DNA of 64,000 nucleotides from Pomacea canaliculata (Eukaryota; Mollusca; Gastropoda; Architaenioglossa; Ampullariidae): NCBI RefSeq assembly GCF_003073045.1, contig NC_037590.1, forward strand, positions 24,950,449 through 25,014,448, read 5' to 3'. The position numbers were made by a program, and so were the translations under genes. The notes under the pieces are model-generated. The model saw nothing but the letters and a program-made list of their open reading frames with translations, ran no database searches and was not told the origin of the DNA. Position 1 is the first letter of the stretch; every line of letters starts with the position of its first letter. Shown piece by piece: positions 1 to 10,861 of the stretch.

Positions 1-190
1 CCAGGCAATAAATTCATCCAAGGCTACATTATTGGTATCTATTCGCTCGCTATGAAGAGAGACCTCAGTGTAGTGTCATCGGAGAATATGACAAGATGTT
101 GACCCTCATAGTTACTGCGACAGCTGTTTGTATACAGAATAAACAAGCTCAGGGATAAAATACAGCCTTGGGGTGATCTAGGGAACATCG
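1..190 (-). mobile_element. Non-LTR retrotransposon reverse transcriptase fragment (decayed, runs off the left edge)
   Basis: Read on the minus strand, about 185 down to 50 gives a reverse-transcriptase core: a SPQGCILS motif, then LFILYTNSC, then an FSDDTTL motif in the place of the catalytic FADD box. In-frame stops follow, and a frame change is needed to continue into a DEFIAW-like stretch near the edge. This order is typical of CR1/L2/Rex1-type LINEs. The element is a dead copy and its 3' part lies outside the window. Upstream on the same strand (213-416) a short open frame may be an altered piece of the same ORF2. The exact LINE clade is uncertain. Confidence 0.7.
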
Positions 191-1068
191 TGAGTAAGAA
201 AAAGTGCCATTGTTAACCAGACAGTAAATGATCCATGACACTACCTAAATCGAATATCTCAAAGCGAGTACACAAAGTGTTAAAAGTATCAGACAGGACC
301 ATACTGTCAACACCTGAGATGTAAATTTTATCTTCCGATCCCTTGAGCCGATCTTTATCAGGCTTTGTAGAAAATAACAAAACTTCTCTAGCTGTGACAC
401 GATAAATAAAAAACAATTGAAGGTGAAAATAAACGAACCATAACTCCCTTAGTCACGCAACTGCAACAGGAAAGGGAGAGCATCGGCGTGGCCGGAAATT
501 TCATCTCTCGCTGGAATGATGCGCTGCATCTTTCTGTCCCCGTCAGGGTTATGACAGGCCTAACCCTATTACATGTCTCCAATGTCTGTGATGTTTTATT
601 CTGACCAGCAAAATTTGCTTCAACGCCGACTAGATCATCACAACACGCGAGCTGAAAGCAGACAAAAATGGAAATGGATAGACGCAGATGCAGAGAGTAA
701 ACACTGGTATCAGGAAGACAGAAGAAAACAATGACGACAGACAAGAACAGAGTGAAGACAAACAAAAACATACTGAAGACAAATTTTAAAAATACCTATT
801 CAAGTCCCCGCATGGGCAATGGGCAATGTCAAAACACTCTCCATTCACACTAAGAACACTTGTAGGGTGAAATCCATTCACGTCTTGGCCTGTAGCCTCC
901 CGCCAATGGCGGTGACGACCGGTAATGGAGGAAGGCAAGAAGGGTAAAAATGTATGCCATTAATTTTCCTCTCGTGATGGCAGTCTATAATGTTTTCCTC
1001 TATAATGAGGGGAGACAAAATTCGTTTATTTACCCAAACGGCTTAGTGATGGATCTTGCCATTGCACC
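191..1068. other. Unassigned stretch, no gene recognised
   Basis: Apart from the possible LINE remnant on the minus strand at 213-416, I see no conserved coding pattern, RNA gene or clear repeat here. The short open frames lack splice context and recognisable motifs. Confidence 0.5.
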
Positions 1069-1966
1069 CATTGCACCAGGCCCTCCGGGAACCTGACCCT
1101 CCCTAGGCACCAGGCCCTCCGGGCACCTGACCCTAACTCTACCGGCACCAGACCCTCCTATTGAACTGAAACTTCCAAGATGATGGGTGAATTCTCATTT
1201 GGTACGGTTATCGGGCTGGGTATTGTTGTGATCGGTTTTTGTCGGTGTACAGAGACATAACGTTGTTCGGAATGCGATCAACCGGCGAAAGGAGAAAGCG
1301 TTGCTGCTATGGACAACATTTGTTCAATTTTTCCCCTATTACTTTTTTTTTTTTTTAAACCAGGCCCTCACGCACCAGACCCTCCTCTTCGCACCAGACC
1401 CTCCTCTGCACCAGACCCTCCTGTATGCACCAGACCCTCCCATCGACCTGGAACTTTTGTTAAAAAAAGTTTTGCACTAGGCCCTCCCCCGGGTTTGTTT
1501 GCTTTTGTTTTGTTTTGTGTTTTAAAGAGCGTGGGTCCTGCGTTCGTGGGTGCTTTTCGCTCTTGCAACCGAATCATCGGTTCAAATTTTCAACGTGCGG
1601 AGCGTTCACCCGATCGACACGGGCGCGCTCTTTCACTCGAGACACAGTCAAGCGTTATTCGATACGCCGACGCGGCTGGCCGAAAGGAGCACTACGACAA
1701 ACCCCTCTCTCTGCTCAACCAGCCCACGCCTGAGCCGTGGGAAACGCGACAGCGAAAGCCGCGCGAATCGCCACCAAGCCAACCCGTACCAGACCTTCTT
1801 CGGTCCGCTTCGAAACCGGCTCGCCAGATGACGGGACGCAGACAACGATCGCTTTCGACCGAGGGCTTCGCACGCCGAGCGGGTGCTCATTTGCAGATGA
1901 AAAATACAAAACTGGGTGAGCATTTCATATATAGAAACCTTTATAGCCACGGTCCCTTTCGCGCAC

Positions 1967-2038
1967 CTTTCAGGACGCCTGCTTCCCATGTATATAGCGC
2001 CGACCTTAACCATACCTGCCTTGTGCCACGCCTCCCAT
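1967..2038 (-). repeat. Spacer motif copy 1 (paired with 2853-2925)
   Basis: A stretch containing ggacgcctgct, atgtatatagcgcc, taaccat and cctgccttgtgccacgcc occurs here and again at 2853-2925 in the same order with few differences. It contains a TATATA-like core on either strand. Read on the minus strand, copy 2 lies directly before the 28S fragment and copy 1 lies before a GC-rich stretch (about 1930-1490). A repeated promoter-like spacer motif is a reasonable interpretation but is not shown. Confidence 0.6.
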
Positions 2039-2507
2039 TGCACCAGGCCCTCCGGGCACCTGACCCTCCCTAGGCACCATTCCCTCCGGGTACCTGACCC
2101 TCCTTAGGCACCAGACCCTCCTCTGCACCAGACCCTCCTGTATGCACCAGACCCTCCCATAGCACCAGGCCCTCCATTTTAGTATACTTGAAGGAATCGA
2201 GGTACCCCTAAATTTCTAATACCAAAGCGAAGTTAATGACGAGTAAAGTTTTTTCAAAGTCTTTGACCAGACCCTCCTATCTGCACCATACCCTCCCATC
2301 GAACTGGAATATTTTCAAAAGTTTTGCACCAGGCCCTCCCCTGGGTTTTTTTGAAGAAAAAAAAAGAAAAAAGCGAAGTAGTAAAAGAGAGAAAAGTGGT
2401 GTGCTGCTTTACCGGTGCACCCGGTAGCTGCATCACCACCTTTCCCCCTTTGTACTGAGGAGGGGGACTCGAGCCCATCGTCGGAGATGCGTCCGTCTGC
2501 GAATGCG

Positions 2508-2852
2508 GACAAATCTCCTGGTCCAAGGCTGAGTCTCAATAGATCGCAGTGAGGTGGCTGCTCTACTAAGTACGACACCCCGACCGAGAACTAGGTCGTC
2601 TATGAATGATTTGGCATCTCCACGTCGCATGGGGTGAAAATCGTCCTGGTCCCCGCCGCGCACTGCTCGGCGCGAGCGGCTGATGACCCCTTCCTGTGGC
2701 TTCACCACCGCCGCGGCTGTGACACCGCGGCGTGTATCGCAGCGGCACTGAAAGTATCGTTACATATTCGGGCGGGATTCTGACTTAGAGGCGTTCAGTC
2801 ATAATCCCTCAGATGGTAGCCTCGCACCATTGACTTATCAGCCAAGCACATA
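2508..2852 (-). rRNA. 3' end of 28S (large subunit) rRNA, isolated partial copy
   Basis: The minus strand reads through the universally conserved 3' part of eukaryotic 28S rRNA: TGTGCTTGGCTGA, CTACCATCTG, GGATTATGACTGAACGCCTC, TAAGTCAGAATCCCGCCC, then a variable GC-rich arm, then CATTCATAGACGACCTAG, GTCGTACTTAGTAGAGCAGC, CTGCGATCTATTGA and the terminal TTTGTC. The order and spacing agree with the last few hundred bases of 28S. The copy begins abruptly near 2852, with no upstream 28S sequence, and has substitutions in normally invariant positions (for example around 2832-2840), so it is a partial pseudogene rather than part of a working rDNA unit. Sequence beyond 2508 would be the downstream spacer. 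Confidence 0.85.
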
Positions 2853-2925
2853 AACCTTTCGGGACGCCTGCTCTTCATGTATATAGCGCCAACCCTAACC
2901 ATCCCTGCCTTGTGCCACGCCCCCC
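2853..2925 (-). repeat. Spacer motif copy 2 abutting the 28S fragment
   Basis: Second copy of the motif described at 1967-2038 (cctttcgggacgcctgct, atgtatatagcgcc, ccctgccttgtgccacgcc). It joins the truncated 28S sequence directly at about 2852, so the junction is probably a deletion or rearrangement breakpoint. Confidence 0.6.
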
Positions 2926-3575
2926 TCCAAATTTCTAACCGGGTGCGAGCCGTTCAGGCCCTCCCTAGGCACCAGACCCTCCCGAATCCCTTCAGCCGTT
3001 GCCGGTGTACAGCGCTGCCGAGAGACCGTTGTGAGTCTTTTTGCGATTTTTGCCCATCGTTTGAGAAAAGACACTAGGCCTACAGCAAGCGATGCTCGTT
3101 AACAACGATTCCATTTGAATTCCCTGGGGAAATTATTATCCATTTTATTTCTATTGATGTTTTGGTCAAAACAAGACTTGCATGACCATGAGAAATTAGA
3201 GAGAGGATAAAATATGTTACTTTTGTTTCAATTTTTTTTTCTACACTTGTATTGCTTTATTTTGCTTCAGTGCTGAAAGAAAGTGCACATCAAGATAGTG
3301 AACATGGTGGCTTAGAAGATTTATTTTCCAATGATCAGCGAAACCAAACCCATTTGACTGGACTAAACAGAGATGGAAAAATGCAAGACTGGGATAGCAG
3401 ACTTCTCGATTCATTTCAAAACTGACACCATTGCTCTATTGATGACAGACAGGTGTATGTTGAAGATGACGTGTTTAATTAAGATGAGGCTGAACCTTAC
3501 ACAGTACTTGTCTCATACATTTCATACATCGCAAGTCTGTTACATGCCACACACCATAATTCTTACACAGGAACG

Positions 3576-3805
3576 CGTTATGTTACAGGTCCCACACGTC
3601 ACATGTCACATGCGTTATGTTACAGGTCCCACACGTCACATGTCACATGCGTTATGTTACAGGTCCCACACGTCACATGTCACATGCGTTATGTTACAGG
3701 TCCCACACGTCACATGTCACATGCGTTATGTTACAGGTCCCACACGTCACACGTCACATGTCACACGCGTTATGTTACAGGTCCCACACGTCACCCAGGC
3801 CACAC
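3576..3805. repeat. 37-bp minisatellite, about six units
   Basis: Units starting cgttatgttacaggtcccac at 3576, 3613, 3650, 3687 and 3724 are nearly identical, with a longer variant fifth unit and a partial sixth. The array accounts for the apparent open frames at 3373-3950, in which repeated amino-acid blocks simply mirror the DNA repeat. Each unit contains CACGT and CACATG sequences. Confidence 0.9.
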
Positions 3806-4754
3806 GTCATCATACTCACACGTGTTGTTCTTTTGCTCACCTGCATCTCCTACATCGCGGAGGAAAATGCCAACACCACGTGTTAGTGCAGACTTCGTGC
3901 GCGTGCTGAGTCACAACAGTTTTGTATATCAGGTACCTGTGAGAGTTTAGAAAAACAGTTACACACAAATACTTAGACACAACTCACGTGCCTGTGTGCG
4001 CCAGGTATTCGGTGGGAGTTTAAAGAAGCCGTTACACAGAAACAACAGACTGGGACATCTAATCTAAAAAATGTTATTTCCCACGAAGGCACATTTCACA
4101 AAATACCATTTGCTTTATTATATTACAGTTTGACTATCATGCACTCGACTAAACCTTTAGGCTAGGGCAACGGCCGTGAGATATGTATGTGTAAACCTTG
4201 ACATAAACTGTGTATTAAAATATCAAGAAAAATATTTCAGAAGCGAGTAGAATGAAAGGAGACAAGAAATCTGATTTTTTTTTTAAATATAAAATTTATC
4301 ACGAAATTTGACAAGAGCTTTCATTAGGCCACGTGCGTTTGAAATGCTGACAATAAAACACATCTGGATACTTACGACTCCTGTACAGTGCACTCAGTAC
4401 CAGTCACATTGCCTGAGGTCACACCTTGCACCACGTGGAAAATAAGAAAACAGACCAGAAATCCCAATAGAGCAGGACACTTCAGCTTCGTGTTCATTTT
4501 CTGACCCTGCAATAATACTGTACTTTATTTCGTCTTCCTGTAAACAGTAATATTCCTGGGATGATAGATTATCCCTATATTATCTACCTTGATGGGTGTT
4601 AGTTCCTTTGTGCACTATTCTACAGTAGCTGCATGGAAGAAAAGAGACTGCTCATGTAAATGACACTGAAGACGATGTTACACTAGATTTTACTTCCAAG
4701 AAGTACAGTATTCCATGGAGAGCCAACTGTCAGCCTGTTATTTTAGACTGTAAG
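3806..4754. other. Unassigned stretch
   Basis: AT-rich sequence without a recognisable gene, RNA or repeat. Confidence 0.4.
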
Positions 4755-5052
4755 CAGGGCCGCCGAGAGCCACCCGGGCCCCGGGACAGACCTCTCCGGG
4801 CCCCTTGTACTTGTAATCGTAAATTATTTTCCCAGTATATAATGTATGTTTACAATTCGAATCTCAATATCTACACTCAAACTCAACTTCTGCATGTGTA
4901 ATGCTTGGGTGTTCTGTCCTTAGACTTTTCTTTAAAAGAAAAAGAAAAGGAGAAGAAGAAAAAAAAAAATCCAGTGACCAAGGCCGGGCCCCCTTGACAG
5001 CCGCGGGCCCGGGTACACCAGACCCCCCTGTCCCCCCCTCTCGTCAGGCCTG
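4755..5052. mobile_element. Small non-autonomous hAT-like element
   Basis: The element starts CAGGGCCGCCGAGAG and its other end, read on the opposite strand, is CAGGCCTGACGAGAG, giving short imperfect terminal inverted repeats with hAT-style CAGG ends. The interior is GC-rich near both ends (CCGGGCCCC blocks) and carries an A-rich tract. Its left part recurs at 23615-23790 and its right part, inverted, at 49014-49075, which confirms an interspersed family. I do not see a convincing 8-bp target duplication here. No coding capacity. Confidence 0.65.
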
Positions 5053-6167
5053 TATGTGTGAGAGGGTGTGTGGGTATGTCTGGGCGTTGTATTTGTATAC
5101 ATATATAGATGTGCAGTATATTATGCTTGTATTGTGAGGAACATGTCTTGGACTGTCTTATACATAGTTTCATCTGATTTGCAAAGTGGATATAAATAAT
5201 GCAACATATTCTGCAAAAGCTGCCCGGTTTTCGTGAATACTCGTGTCACTTACATCACGGACGTATATTTCTGGACGAATTCCGCCGCATTAGTTTCTAA
5301 AGCGATACGAAAACAAAAATTCGCTTCTGGTTTAGACAACTAGCAAAAAAAAAAAAAAAACAAAATGCGAACTCTCATTTTGACGGAGGTACGAAAGCTC
5401 AAGCTTTATGGCTTGCTGTTTTTCAGTGTTGTATTAGGGTTATTAGTCCTGGGAAATGGGTCAAGCAATATTGCCAAAAAAGGGGATGGGAACAAAATTT
5501 AAATCTATTTTATCACGATTTTAAAAATTAAACCGTTAAATGATCAACTTCGCGAGAGTTGATCGCGACAGCCAGCAGTCAAAAGATGTCTATTCAATGC
5601 TGTGTACTGTTCTATGCGGCTGAAGGAAGACATCTCACCCATGACGTTTAAAATACCAACACGATGGCCACACACACACGAGTTTGCATGTAAGCTATTA
5701 AAGAGACTTAACTGTCTGCTTGATTCTCATCAAATAGAATGACAAAAATAAGAACGATCACAAGAGTTGACGGTAATATCAGGAGCCTTCACAGCCAAGC
5801 AGGGCTAAGGATCTGATGAGCAATAAAATCACGAGCGTTCCAAGAATTCAAATTTTACCAGCTTCATGCTGAGATAATGTCCTTTGTTGTTATCATGTTC
5901 TAGAAGGTAAAAATGCTTACCTACTGTTGTTGAAATCTAATGCTTGTGAACTGATATCAGATAATAACAGATTTGTTTCATAAAGTTGATAATGAAACAG
6001 AGAATCAAGTTCAACACATTTTATTTTAGTATAATTTATGATAATCATGATGCAAAATAATAAAAAGTGTTCACAGAGAATGCAATATAAAATAAAAAGA
6101 ACAGAATAGGGCTGATTTTTATTTCATGAGAAAATATTGGTTCTCAAATGCATAAAAAAAAAAAATC
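5053..6167. other. Intergenic stretch downstream of TK1
   Basis: AT-rich sequence with A-runs. It presumably includes the TK1 3' UTR next to 6168. No other gene or repeat family is recognised. Confidence 0.4.
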
Positions 6168-9100
6168 TTAAGCCAAACTAGACATCCAGGTTCCTTCAGA
6201 AATCCTGCGTCGAGTTTTTTTCCCCACAAGCTTTTTTGAATCCACTGGTGTATTGAAATCACGAAGAGGTAGACGATCAGGAGATCCTGGGATGGGAGCA
6301 GCAAAACAGGTGCGGCAGACTGCTACGTACTTATCACCCCCACCTATTACCTCCACCTAAACAGAGATGATTATTTACTGGTTAAAATGTACACAGTAAG
6401 CATAAATATAAATATGTATAATATAAAAAGATTGCTTAAAATAATCAGTGCTAAGGAACTGAAGTAATTTGGCAAAAAAAAATTACGTTTTTTTAAAATC
6501 TTGCAGTTGTCTGCTTTTGTGACATCAAACCACAACGTTAATGAGCCACCCACTATGGTTTAAAATCTATCCTGGCATTTACAATAAAATATTTCAAACA
6601 CTAATGGTCAGAAGGCGCACACTACTTACAGCTAGTATTTGGAACTGATCCAATGGACCACACATCTACTACATGGAACTGATTCATCGACCAAATCAAC
6701 CCCCCCACACACCCTTAAAGGAAGTAAACAATGTCCAAATGCAGTGTTACCACTGCATTCAAAAAAAGGGTTGCAACACATGACACAAGAGTGTACAGTG
6801 AGTCTCACTTCATTTTCCTTTGTTTTGCGTCGTGTAAAGGCTGCAGACTGGTAGCAAATGGCACATATAGCACTCAGTTTTGTCACATTTTCTGCCACTG
6901 GTACCAAATTTAAAATATCACCAAAAGCCTGAAATCAGTATTGATAAAATCAAACAAAAAATTAAGCAAACAACAGCAAAGTATTCAAAATATCAACTGA
7001 TGTTTATTTACTGCAGATCCAAGAATTCTTGCCCATACACCAAAGAGAAGCAGCTACTAGACTTAACAAGCGATTAACAAAAAAAAAAAAAAAATGTTGC
7101 TGATATTAAGAAAGTGTAATTTGCTTCCTCAATGATTATTGGTCATCAGATGCATTAAAAAAAAAAATGTAATCATGTGGTGCCAAACACATCAATAGCA
7201 ATACAGATCAGCAAGAATACTTGCAGACTTACAAATCTGAATTTGACTATTTCTTTTGTAATTATTTAAAAGAAAAAAAAAAACAATCATTAGCACATAG
7301 AAGTTTAAAAAGTGTCACCTTCTTCTGGAAAGTTCCATCCAGAGCTGCTACAATGACAATTTTACCCTCATTGGCTAGTTGGTCAGAAAAACTTACTACA
7401 TCTGTAAACTAGGAAAAAAACAAAACAAACCATAATAGTAGGTCAAGTGCAAAATATGTTACACTAATTTTAATACTTGCTTGTAGTTTTAAAATAAACC
7501 ATGACTTTTTCCCAAAACTTATCTAAAAACAATGTTATATTGATTGTTATTAAAATACTTAATTTTGATATGTTTTCTATACTAAAATTTAGCTTAGTTC
7601 ACGTATAACTCATTTACTTATACAGGCTCACAAGAATCTATATGTTCTTACTCCCTTCTACGCAGTATTCTTCATCTCCAGCATGCTGAAAATGTTAGTA
7701 TAATCATTTACCAAAAGGTAACTATCATTTGGGGGAAAACGTCACAATAACATTTTTTTAAGCTTCTTTAATGCCTTCAGACACATTAAATCTTTGCACA
7801 ATGCCACAAATGAAAGGGGTGACACAACAATACAACACAATGAATGAATTTTGCAACAATGACCTGAAAAAAATGTTTTGAAATGAAACCTGTTTAAAAT
7901 AAGCATACCAAACATGCCAGCAATATTTAAAAGACTAACCATCTACAGAGGACACAAGGAATAATATAGGCAAATAGTGACTCACACTGCTGTATATCAT
8001 GAAACCTTTGATATTGTTCTTTCTCACACATACATGAAAACACACACACAAAATATAGATGCACAGATACTTATACATGACACAAATCACTCACGAATTG
8101 GCCTTCATCAATCCCAATGACGTCATATGTTAAGGCATCAGAGAAAATTGGTGCGAGTGTTTTTGTGGAAATGGCAGGAAGAGTCTGCCTGTAAGAGACA
8201 AAGCAAGCATGAGGTATTTAAGCAGTAAAAACTGTGCATAATACTGCCCAGGTGTTTAAGCAGTAAAAACTGTGCATAAAACTGCCCTTTCAAGTAGTCC
8301 TAATAGGATCAAATGAGCTTTTTTTTTTATATATATAATCCGCACTATTTCAGTAAATGTTTATGCCAAATTATGTGCTGTGGATACAATGGTTTTTTTT
8401 CTCCCCAACTAATGATTCCTTAAGTTTTTAATTGCTCTAAAAAACTTCTTGTGCAGAAGTTCATGCCCCTTATCTCAGAGTGGACTTGGAGAAGATCAGT
8501 AGAGAGCGAGGCAAAGGCTGCCGGAACCACATGGGCCCAACTGAGGGGGGCTGCCCAAAACCGGGTTCGCTGGCGAGGTGTTGTTGCGGCCATATGCTCC
8601 TCGAGGAGTAACAAGGAATGATGATGATGATGATCTCAGAGTGGAAACAAGCTATGCCATGTTGGCAGAAATGGGTCTGCTTTATGAGGTTTTCAAATTA
8701 ACTAATGTTCATATTACCTAAAATAAAGATAATATAGTAACCCCCTAAATCATCTGCTTAAACAAATTATTTTAAGTACTGCCTGAGAAATTTGGTTTGA
8801 AACAGGATAAACTTTACTCAGTGACTGATTCACTAAATGCTGAATATGTATTAATGTACTGGATTAAGTAGTAAGTGAAGCTTGTTTAAAGATTTTGAAA
8901 AGTAGCCATATTATGGGAACTTTTTTTTTTCTTAATCATGCAACTGCAAGGGAACTATCAAGCCACCATAATTTTCTCATATTCTGTTGTTACATTCTTT
9001 CCCTCTCCCCTCAGTATGGGCCAGAGATGACAAAATATAGTGAGCTTCTCTCTCCTTTTCTTCTCCCTTTCTCCCTTTTCCCCCATTCTCTCATCTTTGC

Positions 9101-10538
9101 GCTTACACAGCTGGATGTACCTGCGATAGAGTAGAAGACACTTAAAGTTTTCTGTACAATAAAGTGGTAGTAAATATGATGCATACTTTATATGTGGCAG
9201 AAATACCTGTCATGTGTTGCTACTCCATTATCTGTGTAGCGAGTGTCTCCAGCATATTTCACAATCAGACAGCCATACTGCGCCACTCTGTACCTCTTAA
9301 GACGCCTGATCAGCTCTGTTCTGTAAAAATAATTCATTAAGCGATTGTGGTGACTGATAATAAACATATTTTCCTTCATATTGATTCTGGCAGAAGGGGA
9401 GAGGGAGATGTCTAGTAACTTGCAGTTATTAGAATCTAGTATGTTGGGAGAATATGAATGAAAAAGATATAAAAGAGGAAGTTGATTTTTATCAGATACA
9501 TAGGACAAGAATAAAATGACCATTCTGTAAATAAAGCAGTAAGGTTCAGTGTGTGTGTGTGAGTGAGAGTGAAAGTGAGCATGCACAGGTGTTTATGGCA
9601 GCAGTGGTGTAGGAACCAGGAGGGCAGCCTCCCCCTCAATAAAAGATACTGAGGAAGCAAGATTTTATGTGAACATTGTTCACTGTCAGAATGGAGTTTG
9701 CCCCCCCCCCCCCCAAAAAAAAAAACCTGAGAAACCTCCTATGCTCTGGGCAGTGACTGAAACCACAAAAATCCACAATTTGTCTGATCTCCATCATATC
9801 TGGCATGAATGATTTTTATTTTTCATTGAACACAACTGTCAACCTACTAAATATAAGTTAAGGAAGAGGTATGAAGCATACAATTTCACTACATTAGTTT
9901 GACTGAAATAAACTGGCAGATCGAAAGTAGACAATAAAATCACATGAAGAGTTATAGCTGGTTGTCACCAGTTGTATACTGTTGTATATTTCGGTCATGA
10001 TTTGTTTAGTTCTTAAACATCGATCTTCTGATAAATTGGCCGATTGGTGCCTTTAAAATAGTCGATCGACTGATCAAATTATAAATGTATAAAGGTACTA
10101 CACATTCTGTAAGGCTAAATATCAATAAATAATCGAGAATGATAAATGCATTTAATAGTACCACTTACGTTTTTCCAGAAAACATTGGACCAATGATGAG
10201 CTGAAAAGACATGAAAAATTAAGTAATCACTTTACATTAAAGAATAAAGAACACAATGGAAGAATTAAACTAAATGTTATTAGTAACCTGTTTTCATAAT
10301 TCTATTCACCTTTACTCTGTGAGCAGTGGCAGATCCCGTTTTGGGTTTTCTCTCAAACTTAAGGCATTCAAAACAATTTGTTTAACAAATTTTGCTACAT
10401 TTGAAACGACGAACAAACGTTTGATTATCGGAAAATGATAAGTATTCAAGCAAAATCTACCTCAATGTGTCCTGATTGTCCCTTAACATTACAGTCAGAA
10501 CGCTGGTCAAACTTGCAGTTATAAGTATTTTCACTCAT
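6168..10538 (-). CDS. TK1: Cytosolic thymidine kinase, seven coding exons
   Basis: Phosphorylates thymidine to dTMP with ATP in the cytosolic salvage pathway. Coding exons, minus strand: 10538-10461, 10200-10169, 9320-9207, 8188-8095, 7408-7319, 6928-6809 and 6356-6168. All junctions have GT/AG borders and keep phase, giving 238 residues, close to the 234 of human TK1. The P-loop GPMFSGKT (residues 30-37) crosses into exon 3. [10 protein letters not shown] follows, then the DEGQF motif (102-106) with the likely catalytic Glu103, the lasso-region stretch VAENVTKL, and four zinc-ligand cysteines (158, 161, 190, 193). The start is the only ATG before the first donor. A KEN tripeptide (173-175) lies in the zinc region, while the C-terminal tail has none, unlike vertebrate TK1 where the KEN box is in the tail. 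The gene looks intact. It is divergent from CCDC96. Confidence 0.95.
8485..8632 (+). mobile_element. 5'-truncated LINE 3' end in TK1 intron 3, with 13-bp target duplication
   Basis: The insert is 148 bp. It encodes the C-terminal end of a non-LTR ORF2 ([18 protein letters not shown], then [11 protein letters not shown] and a stop at 8619-8621) and ends in a short TGA microsatellite, typical of RTE-like LINE tails. The flanks are identical: ATCTCAGAGTGGA at 8472-8484 and again at 8633-8645. The ORF frame is still open, so the insertion is fairly recent. It lies antisense to TK1 between exons 3 and 4. Confidence 0.85.
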
Positions 10539-10846
10539 GTCTGTTTTTCAGCTAAAGGGCGGTTGCTTTATCGCGAAATTCACGCTTCCCGCCACGTAAA
10601 TTCCGCGCAGTCGGAATGGTTCATTACATTGTTTAAAGGCACTGGCGCACATTAGTAAATGTTCCTTAACCCTAGATTATCAAGTATCAACTGATATCAA
10701 TTTTATTCTTAAGTTTTTATATGGGTCATTTAGAAAACCTTTTCTAATGTAAACATCAAATTTTACAGAGCCTTTCTAAGCCTTGCACCGCTGGCAAAGC
10801 AATAAGAGTGATCTCTCACTGCGACTTGCTTTCCTTAACAACCAAA
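10539..10846. promoter_or_regulatory. Short divergent promoter region between TK1 and CCDC96, with E2F-type sites
   Basis: Between the TK1 start codon and the first possible CCDC96 start (10847) lie only 308 bases. TTCCCGCC at 10586-10593 and TCGCGAAA at 10571-10578 match E2F-type cores and sit 33-56 bases upstream of the TK1 start. E2F control of TK1 at the G1/S transition is well established in vertebrates. Its use here is an inference. No TATA box is obvious. Confidence 0.6.
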
Positions 10847-10861
10847 ATGGCTGACACTGAG
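10847..10861 (+). CDS. CCDC96: Possible alternative first coding exon of CCDC96 (five codons)
   Basis: ACCAAAATGGCT is a strong start context, followed by four codons and a good donor (GAG|GTAACT). Splicing to an AG at 11938-11939 would join in frame to codons leading straight into the ATG at 11958, adding eleven residues. The acceptor has a poor pyrimidine tract, so the join is uncertain. Alternatively this exon reads into a different upstream exon, or 11958 is the true start. Confidence 0.4.

Larger units (their letters stand above)
1069..3000 (-). repeat. GC-rich block with interspersed 'ccagaccctcc' repeats, probable rDNA spacer fragment
   Basis: Short units of about 13-17 bp of the type gcaccagaccctcc or caccaggccctcc recur in clusters at about 1070-1150, 1365-1480, 2038-2180, 2270-2345 and 2950-2985. 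Between the clusters lie GC-rich unique sequence (about 1490-1930) and a fragment of 28S rRNA (2508-2852). Short repeats alternating with GC-rich sequence next to the 28S 3' end is what an rDNA intergenic spacer looks like, so the block is best read as a displaced rDNA/spacer piece in minus orientation. Open frames in this block (for example 1309-2073) encode only the repeats and are not credible proteins. Confidence 0.5.

Noticed and set aside
1309..2073. 254-codon open frame in the GC-rich block
   Set aside because: It translates the short 'ccagaccctcc' repeats and rDNA-spacer-like sequence. No domain, and other frames are equally open.
3373..3950. 178-codon and overlapping open frames with repeated His/Val/Thr blocks
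   Set aside because: They mirror the 37-bp minisatellite in all three frames.
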